Of a stretch of 11,604 bases of DNA, positions 6,318-11,604 are shown one piece after another. The stretch is taken from NCBI GenBank assembly GCA_964465145.1, contig CAYXJR010000113.1:1-11604 (forward strand), given 5' to 3'. The notes beneath the pieces are model-generated. The model had not been told where the DNA came from and searched no databases. It worked only from the letters and a program-made list of their open reading frames with translations. How positions within the stretch are numbered: position 1 is the first letter of the stretch; each line of letters starts with the position of its first letter. Source of the DNA: JAUVKA01 sp964465145 (GTDB taxonomy: Bacteria; Bacteroidota; Bacteroidia; Bacteroidales; UBA12481). The translations under genes and the position numbers were made by a program.

Positions 6318-8582
6318 TTACTGATTCATAATGATCACATCTTTTTTGCGGGAGGCCGGAATGACCTTCAGGTTCTTTACTATCCCTTCCTTAACTGACC
6401 CGGAAATAATTGTTTTTTGGGGTGCATGAAATTTAAATTCAGCATCCCATCCTTCAGGCCAAGCCGGGGTAAGGAAGATCTTTTCACCTTCGGTTTGCAT
6501 TATCATTGCCTGGAATGCCTTGATGAGGATGCCGCCATGGTCCTGATCGGGAACCCAATCATAGTTGGGGCCCCAAAAAGCAGGAAATCTTGAATTTGTA
6601 TCATATTTTTTAGCCCTGTCAACAAGATTTGACCTGGCTTCCCCTGCCAATCCAAGGTAAGCCATGAAGATCTCCTCCTGCCTCCATCCAAAATTACCCC
6701 GGTCCCATCTGTGCTCAAATGCTTTTATTCCCCAATCAACATTATGTTTTTCCAAAGACACCAGCCGGAAAGGGAATACTGCATATAACTCCGGATTTTC
6801 TATATTGCTCTTGTTGGCATATTTATCCGCAGGGGCCAGGGCAAGATCTTCATTAATATACCGGAGAGGAAGGTCGGGCAATTTAGCCTGAAAGCCTGTT
6901 ATCCATTCTTTAATGTTTCCATTGACAAATTTATCCGGCAGATTAAGGATTCTTCCTGTAATGGCTATCAGTCCGGACAATTCAGGCATAGGATTGGTGC
7001 AGTCCCACCATGTCTCTACAGCCTGGGAGGGATGCATAACCAATTTACCGTTTTCATTTGTTGAGTAGAAATTATCGAAAAACTTCATCACTTCCATAGC
7101 TACCGGGAGGATGGTGTCCTTCAGAAAAACCTCATCCATAGTGTGTTCATAATAATCCATCATCATCCATACCAGTTCCGGGCCGCAAACCCACTCCCAT
7201 TTATGGTATCCGCTTACCTGAAGCTTATCTTCTCTCTCCACTGCTGGTGTCCACCCATATGATTCACTGAAAACAGTGCCCCAGAAGTTGATGCACTCCG
7301 GGAAATATACCCCTTCAAATCCGAAATATTCTTTAGTCCTGTATTTAGAAATATCAAACACCTGCCCGGCATACATATTGAACATCGGCTTAAGCATTTC
7401 AAAATCGCCGGAAGTGCACATGCCAAGATAGGGGAGGCGAGTGTTCTGCCACCAATAGCCTGGCCCCCACCTCCTGTAGTCGGCATCTCCGGGGGCCCCG
7501 GGGAAGGGTACAGTAAATATTGAACCATTAAACTTTATCGGGTAATTTCCCCTGCCGGCGCAGCCATTTATGAACCGTTGCAACAGATATCCGCGATTAA
7601 CGGCTGCTGCATCTTCTTCGTCTTCCTGATTATCATTGCTGCCGGCAAAAATCCAGCTCCTCGACCAGAAGTCGTTCCACCATTCCACATGCTTATCATA
7701 GAGCAAACCGTATGGTAAGGACTCAATTTCACCGGCAATTTTATTGATTGAATTAAGCCATTGCTGCGGGCTCGAAGGGTGTTCTGTAAGAACATAAACC
7801 TCCAGCTTGTGACTTTTCCCCATTTTGGTCTGAATATTATTCTCATCAAGCCTGTCTGCATCCCTGCCGCGGATTATTGCACCAAAGGTCCTGTTCAGAA
7901 TAGGGTCTTCCAATGGATATCCTGAAAGCCCCTGAACATCCATTGTCAGTTCCGGGCCGACAGATTTTTTGTTATGATGATACCAGCCAATCTGGCTTTC
8001 CTGATCAGCCAGCATAATGTCAGGTTCAACAATGCAGGCTTCATGTTTCTGGTCGGGTTTACTCCGGTCCAGGAGCACATCACTTACCTCAAAAGAGGGC
8101 AATTCATAGGGTTCATTCCTCCATAATTCAATTGTGGCCTTAAGCTGAATATCCTCCGGGCTGTCCGCCGCAACCTCAATAAACGGATGATTAGCATCAA
8201 CCCTGACGGATATTTTTACTGGATCCAGGGCAGGACCAATAGATATTTCTATCATTCCAGCGGCAAGGTTCAATCTTTGCGAGAAGTCCTTAACGCTAAG
8301 GTCCTGTGCCGGAGTTATTTGAACCCTGACCTTTCCCAATTTGAGCAATCTCGAATTATCTCCCCAGGTGTCTGTCTTGCCAATATAAAATAACAGGTCT
8401 CCGTTTGTCTCCATCCAGGCATTCAGACTTATATCCCCGTTGCCCAGGGGCATGGATCCGGTATAGTCCTTTGAGGGGGTATCCCATACAACATCATATT
8501 TTCCAAGCTTTTCAACGGGGTTGAATCGCTGATTGCAGGAGATTAATAAGGCCGGCAGCAGAAATAACAGTAATCTTTTCAT
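6318..8582 (-). CDS. DUF5703-type, GH95-like glycosidase-related lipoprotein
   Basis: Predicted 754-residue lipoprotein: MKRLLLFLLPALLISC, with Cys16 as the lipidation site. This Met was preferred over one 17 codons upstream, which would place a polar stretch before the leader. Residues about 29-275 form a beta-sandwich-like domain with YDVVWDTPS and the MPLGNGD motif (44-50) that DUF5703 shares with GH95-type fucosidases. Residues about 290-690 look like an (alpha/alpha)6 barrel, rich in Trp and acidic residues: NYPIKFNGSIF (346-356), RRWGPGYWWQNTRLPYL (370-386), and an HPSQAVETWWDCTNP stretch (517-531). The C-terminal about 65 residues are beta-rich (GWDAEFKFHAP). A role in polysaccharide or glycoside breakdown at the cell surface is plausible. 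I did not identify catalytic residues with certainty, and no SusC/SusD pair is nearby. It stands alone, divergent from the Pgs operon. Confidence 0.85.
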   Translation of the reverse strand: MKRLLLFLLPALLISCNQRFNPVEKLGKYDVVWDTPSKDYTGSMPLGNGDISLNAWMETNGDLLFYIGKTDTWGDNSRLLKLGKVRVQITPAQDLSVKDFSQRLNLAAGMIEISIGPALDPVKISVRVDANHPFIEVAADSPEDIQLKATIELWRNEPYELPSFEVSDVLLDRSKPDQKHEACIVEPDIMLADQESQIGWYHHNKKSVGPELTMDVQGLSGYPLEDPILNRTFGAIIRGRDADRLDENNIQTKMGKSHKLEVYVLTEHPSSPQQWLNSINKIAGEIESLPYGLLYDKHVEWWNDFWSRSWIFAGSNDNQEDEEDAAAVNRGYLLQRFINGCAGRGNYPIKFNGSIFTVPFPGAPGDADYRRWGPGYWWQNTRLPYLGMCTSGDFEMLKPMFNMYAGQVFDISKYRTKEYFGFEGVYFPECINFWGTVFSESYGWTPAVEREDKLQVSGYHKWEWVCGPELVWMMMDYYEHTMDEVFLKDTILPVAMEVMKFFDNFYSTNENGKLVMHPSQAVETWWDCTNPMPELSGLIAITGRILNLPDKFVNGNIKEWITGFQAKLPDLPLRYINEDLALAPADKYANKSNIENPELYAVFPFRLVSLEKHNVDWGIKAFEHRWDRGNFGWRQEEIFMAYLGLAGEARSNLVDRAKKYDTNSRFPAFWGPNYDWVPDQDHGGILIKAFQAMIMQTEGEKIFLTPAWPEGWDAEFKFHAPQKTIISGSVKEGIVKNLKVIPASRKKDVIIMNQ

Positions 8583-8612
8583 AGGTTGTGAATTTTCAAC
8601 CCACAATTTACA

Positions 8613-8620
8613 TAACTTTA
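8613..8620 (+). promoter_or_regulatory. Probable -7 element for the Pgs operon
   Basis: TAACTTTA, one mismatch from TAnnTTTG, ends 21 bases before the ATG of the first operon gene. A TTG at 8586-8588 lies 24 bases upstream, slightly beyond the usual -33 spacing. It sits in the 59-base gap between divergent starts, which must hold promoters for both directions. No convincing minus-strand box was found. Confidence 0.38.
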
Positions 8621-8641
8621 GTGTTTCAAACATCTTAAAAA

Positions 8642-9196
8642 ATGGTTAAAAATTATTTCTTTCTGTCAATTAGCCTGTTCTTTATATTAACAACCATAAA
8701 TTCCTCAGCCCAGGTGCCGGGAAAAATCAGCAGCGGCTTTTCATTCGGAGGAACCGGCATAGCCGGGGTTCCCATACAGCTAAGGCCCTTTAAACAGCTT
8801 TCATTGGATATTGGTGTTTATGCACGGGCCGCACATGTTGATGTATTTGAACCTAAATGGTATTTGGGGCCTTCCCTGGATGCCGGCCTGAATTTATATT
8901 TCAGCCATCGCATTAAGCCTGATAAGAACAGGTCTGTCAGCCATGGTCTTTATATAAAAGGTGGTATGGGGTTAAAGGACCTGCAGGAAAAAACTTTGAG
9001 TATCGGATGGGTGCAAGAATTTTACAATGAAAAACATCCCGGCCGTTTTATCCAGCTTCAGCTGGGACCATCTGTCCGGCATCTCACCGAAACATTTATC
9101 AACACCAGGTATCCCCCAGGTTATCAGGAACAAACACAAGAGTGGTATTCGGGAATGATTTACACCCGGTTATGTTATTTTTTCTCCATTTTGTAG
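8642..9196 (+). CDS. Small secreted, outer-membrane-barrel-like protein, first gene of Pgs operon
   Basis: Predicted 184-residue protein. A hydrophobic leader (about 1-23) ends in SSA before QVPG, a normal type I signal site. The mature part has repeated amphipathic beta stretches: LSLDIGVYARAA (53-64), WYLGPSLDAGLNLYFS (73-88), HGLYIKGGMGL (101-111), RFIQLQLGPSVRHL (135-148), and a final YSGMIYTRLCYFFSIL, which looks like a C-terminal membrane strand. I do not recognise the family by name. The stop codon is separated from the pgsB start by only 2 bases, so co-transcription and translational coupling are likely. The context suggests a dedicated outer-membrane component for poly-gamma-glutamate anchoring or export; that role is inference. 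A small lipid-A- or porin-like barrel is an alternative. Confidence 0.7.
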   Translation: MVKNYFFLSISLFFILTTINSSAQVPGKISSGFSFGGTGIAGVPIQLRPFKQLSLDIGVYARAAHVDVFEPKWYLGPSLDAGLNLYFSHRIKPDKNRSVSHGLYIKGGMGLKDLQEKTLSIGWVQEFYNEKHPGRFIQLQLGPSVRHLTETFINTRYPPGYQEQTQEWYSGMIYTRLCYFFSIL

Positions 9197-9198
9197 GT

Positions 9199-10338
9199 AT
9201 GCAAGATACAATCCTGATAGTACTGCTATTATCACTTTTATCTATCCTTATTATTGGCCTTATCGCTGAAAAAATTATCCATAATCAGCGGATTAAATCT
9301 ATCCCACTCAGAATAAGCGTATCAGGCACCCGGGGGAAAACCACAGTGGTCAGATTACTGGCCGGTATCCTAAGGGAGTCGGGGAGGGTGGTCATTTCAA
9401 AAACCACCGGAACCGAAGCACGGTATATCCTTCCCGATGGTACTGAAGAAGATGTCAGACGAAGGGGCCTGGCCAGTATACTCGAGCAAAAAAAACTGAT
9501 AAAGAAAGCTGTCAGGCTCAAAGCCAACTGCCTGGTCACAGAGATAATGAGTATCCGCCCGGAGAATCACAGGGTGGAATCCAATAAATTAATCAAACCG
9601 CATTATACGGTAATTACCAACCTGCGGCCGGATCATCTGGATGTTGCCGGCAGTGAAAACATGTGGGATATTTACAGGAATGATGTCTTCCCGGGATCAT
9701 GCCTTTTAATGCCTGAATCTGAAACAAATGGACCGGATAAAAACTTTATATCCAGGAACAAGCTGAGGTTACTGAACTTTAAGTCAACTTCCTTATCATC
9801 ACAAAATCAAGTGATTGCCACAAAACTGGCAGAAGAACTGGGAATTCCCCATTCTCTCATCGATAAAGGGATTAAAAATTTCAGAATGGACAGGGGAGGC
9901 CTGGCTGCCTTTGAATTTGAGCACCGGGAAGGCCGGATTATCTTTGTAAATGCTTTTTCTGCAAATGACCCCTATTCTTCCAGCCTAATAATGAAGGAGA
10001 CAATCAGAAAATTAAATCTCCACCAATGCCCTGTTGCCGGATTACTTTCATTCCAGATGGATCGCGGTGAACGCAGCAGGCAATGGCTTGATTATCTCCA
10101 TAATGGAGGGAAAGATAATTTTGACATGCTATTTTTTTGCGGCACCCATGGGAGGACAGTTAAAAGGAGCCTAAGGGAGGGAGAGATTCTAAAAAGCTCA
10201 GATTCTCAGGGAATTACCAATGAGATAATTCAAAATTCCCCCGGAATCTGCATCGTTTTTGGATTGGTTAATATCGGGGGAATGGGCCTTCAACTGGCAG
10301 AGTATTGGGAAAAGCAGGGTAAAAGAATTGATTTATAA
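9199..10338 (+). CDS. pgsB: Poly-gamma-glutamate synthase PgsB/CapB (Mur-ligase-like)
   Basis: Predicted 379-residue ATP-dependent amide ligase of the Mur-ligase superfamily that joins glutamate units through the gamma-carboxyl; it is the catalytic half of the PgsBC synthase. Visible features are one N-terminal membrane anchor (about 4-22), a P-loop GTRGKTT (43-49), TEIMSIRPE (114-122) and NLRPDHLDVAGS (141-152), both typical of this family, and NAFSANDP (251-258). The length is close to the ~393 residues of the Bacillus protein. The ATG at 9199 was chosen because it follows the upstream stop by 2 bases and begins directly with the membrane anchor; a Met 19 codons earlier lies inside the preceding gene. 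pgsC follows after 10 bases. The polymer made could also be used as a surface capsule or released; a precise chemical product cannot be read from sequence. Confidence 0.93.
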   Translation: MQDTILIVLLLSLLSILIIGLIAEKIIHNQRIKSIPLRISVSGTRGKTTVVRLLAGILRESGRVVISKTTGTEARYILPDGTEEDVRRRGLASILEQKKLIKKAVRLKANCLVTEIMSIRPENHRVESNKLIKPHYTVITNLRPDHLDVAGSENMWDIYRNDVFPGSCLLMPESETNGPDKNFISRNKLRLLNFKSTSLSSQNQVIATKLAEELGIPHSLIDKGIKNFRMDRGGLAAFEFEHREGRIIFVNAFSANDPYSSSLIMKETIRKLNLHQCPVAGLLSFQMDRGERSRQWLDYLHNGGKDNFDMLFFCGTHGRTVKRSLREGEILKSSDSQGITNEIIQNSPGICIVFGLVNIGGMGLQLAEYWEKQGKRIDL

Positions 10339-10348
10339 TACATTACTG

Positions 10349-10789
10349 ATGATTAGTTATGAACTCTTTTTTATAGGATTGGTGATCACACTGGCTTTTA
10401 TTGCCTTAACCGGATTTTATCCCGGGGGGATAATTGTGCCTGCTTATCTTGTTCTGTTTATAGATCAGCCACTGAGATTGCTGGGTACCTTGATCGTGGC
10501 AATTATTACCTGGGGGATTTACCTCCTGGCTTCAAGATATCTGATCCTGTTCGGTAAGCGAAGGTTTGTATTTCTGATTCTCCTGGGCGCATGCTGGGCC
10601 TTCATATTTTCATTCATTATGCCGAGGTTTTTTCCGGAAACGATTGAATTCAGGGTTATTGGATGGGTAATACCCGGACTAATCGCCGGGCAAATAGAAA
10701 AACAAGGCCTGGCAGTAACATTTTCGGCCCTTTCCATTGTCCTGTTGGTCCTGTTTTTTGTCGGCAAGCTATTCTTCATAATATTCTGA
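10349..10789 (+). CDS. pgsC: Poly-gamma-glutamate synthase membrane subunit PgsC/CapC
   Basis: Predicted 146-residue integral membrane protein, near the ~149-residue size of the Bacillus PgsC. Hydrophobic spans lie at roughly 5-20, 28-39, 43-61, 73-91, 102-115 and 122-145. Family landmarks are GGIIVPAYL (26-34), LFGKRRF (67-73), the conserved EFRVIGWVIPGLIA (100-113) and QKQG-like IEKQGLAVTF (116-125). PgsC complexes with PgsB to form the active synthase in the cytoplasmic membrane. The ATG 10 bases after the pgsB stop gives a start right before the first span; an in-frame upstream Met would overlap pgsB by about 80 bases and add a non-family N-terminus. The next gene begins 1 base after the stop. 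Confidence 0.93.
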   Translation: MISYELFFIGLVITLAFIALTGFYPGGIIVPAYLVLFIDQPLRLLGTLIVAIITWGIYLLASRYLILFGKRRFVFLILLGACWAFIFSFIMPRFFPETIEFRVIGWVIPGLIAGQIEKQGLAVTFSALSIVLLVLFFVGKLFFIIF

Positions 10790-10790
10790 T

Positions 10791-11604
10791 ATGAATTTTA
10801 TTCCTGGATTAAATATTAAAGAACGAAGGATAATTTGGTTAGGGATTGCAAGTATTATTATTTTATGTGCTGTAGTTATTTATCAGCAGGTATATCCGGA
10901 AGAGAAAGGCCAAACGCAGAAGGAAGCAATGGGAAATATGGAAGAAATGCTGATTGCTGTATCCGGATATTGTGAAGAAAATGCAATTATTATTGACACA
11001 ATAAATGATCCTTCTAAAACCGGGCTTATCGGGCCGGAATGGACCGGGATAGCCACAACTATAGGGCATCCTGAAGCTAAACGGACTACTATTCAAGCAG
11101 ATTTCGCCTCTTTAATGGTTGAATTGCTAAATGAAGCCGGGACAGAAAAGAATGATACTATTGCCCTGGGATGCTCTGGTTCCTTTCCGGGGCTAATGCT
11201 CGCAACCCTTTCAGCTGCGAAAGCCATGGGCCTGCATTGTAAAACAATAATTTCAATCGGCGCTTCATCTTTTGGGGCTACAAGATCTGATTTTAATATA
11301 CTTGACATATACAATCTTCTGCTTTCCAAAGACTTGCTGGTCGATCCTCCGTTGGCTGTTTCCCTTGGGGGTGAGAATGATTCAGGCGGTGGCTGGGATG
11401 AGAGAATCAGGGACAGTCTGATCCGGGAGATTGAAAAGTCGGGTTATAAGTTAATTAAAACAACAACGCTGGAAGAAAGTGTTATGCTCAGGGTAAATCT
11501 ATATGGTTTCGACCATAATTCAGGTATTAAGGCATTTGTGAATGCCGGAGGAGCAATGGCCAACATCGGCAGCAGTGAAACAATTTTGGGGCTAAAACCA
11601 GGTG
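10791..11604 (+). CDS. PgsW-like poly-gamma-glutamate system protein (partial, runs off window)
   Basis: Open frame of 271 complete codons without a stop, truncated by the window end. A short cytoplasmic N-terminus (ERRIIW) precedes one membrane anchor at about 14-31, then a long soluble domain outside the membrane. The domain contains GPEWTGIATTIGHPEAKRT (81-99), a GCSGSFPGLMLATLSAAKAMG stretch (127-147), SIGASSFGAT (155-164) and GGENDSGGGWDE (193-204). These match my memory of the 'poly-gamma-glutamate system protein' family (PgsW-type) that accompanies PgsBC in some Gram-negative bacteria; its biochemical role is not established. The Gly/Ser-rich turns might bind a ligand, but no catalytic motif is certain. 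It is separated from pgsC by 1 base, so it is clearly in the same operon. Further operon genes may lie beyond the window. Confidence 0.82.
   Translation, partial: MNFIPGLNIKERRIIWLGIASIIILCAVVIYQQVYPEEKGQTQKEAMGNMEEMLIAVSGYCEENAIIIDTINDPSKTGLIGPEWTGIATTIGHPEAKRTTIQADFASLMVELLNEAGTEKNDTIALGCSGSFPGLMLATLSAAKAMGLHCKTIISIGASSFGATRSDFNILDIYNLLLSKDLLVDPPLAVSLGGENDSGGGWDERIRDSLIREIEKSGYKLIKTTTLEESVMLRVNLYGFDHNSGIKAFVNAGGAMANIGSSETILGLKPG

Noticed and set aside
7214..7861. Minus-strand open frames of about 100 codons in another frame of the DUF5703 gene
   Set aside because: They overlap a recognisable coding frame and have unlikely protein composition.
1..11604. tRNA, rRNA or riboswitch
   Set aside because: No cloverleaf-like segment, rRNA stretch or known aptamer core was noticed on either strand by eye.

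Overview
The window looks like an accessory stretch of a Bacteroidota (probably Bacteroidales-like) chromosome. The pointers are: several N-terminal lipoprotein signals ending in S-C, AT-rich start regions without Shine-Dalgarno motifs, -7 elements of the TAnnTTTG kind, and families typical of that phylum (DUF4493-like plus lamin-tail lipoprotein, TlpA-like thioredoxin lipoprotein, DUF5703-type glycosidase-like lipoprotein, long Asp-box propeller protein, transglutaminase-family remnant). The assignment rests on reading the sequence only.

Layout. 59-1336 (-): DUF4493-like/lamin-tail lipoprotein. 1566-4478 (+): large secreted Asp-box (BNR/VPS10-like) propeller protein. 4507-5592 (-): TlpA-like thioredoxin lipoprotein, convergent with the propeller gene. 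5826-6238 (-): broken and internally deleted transglutaminase-family lipoprotein gene. 6318-8582 (-): DUF5703/GH95-like lipoprotein. From 8642 rightwards (+): a tightly packed operon of an outer-membrane-barrel-like protein, pgsB, pgsC and a pgsW-like gene that runs off the window end and is therefore partial. No gene-free stretch exceeds about 235 bases.

How the genes work together. Only the right-hand operon makes a clear system. PgsB (Mur-ligase-like amide ligase) and PgsC (membrane partner) are the synthase core for poly-gamma-glutamate, and the third protein resembles the 'poly-gamma-glutamate system protein'. The first gene, separated from pgsB by 2 bases, encodes a small secreted barrel-like protein. 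It is the natural candidate for an outer-membrane partner that a Gram-negative cell would need. The left and middle genes are independent exported proteins with no evident shared pathway.

The most unusual non-coding signal is a set of three degenerate tandem arrays, all with a 7-bp period but different unit sequences. Two lie directly upstream of -7-like promoter elements (1474-1536 and 5653-5687). The third lies inside the coding region of the propeller protein (4236-4270). The 5593-6317 region also carries a 14-bp imperfect inverted repeat, a 7-bp perfect hairpin and the pseudogene, so it looks like a decaying, rearranged interval.
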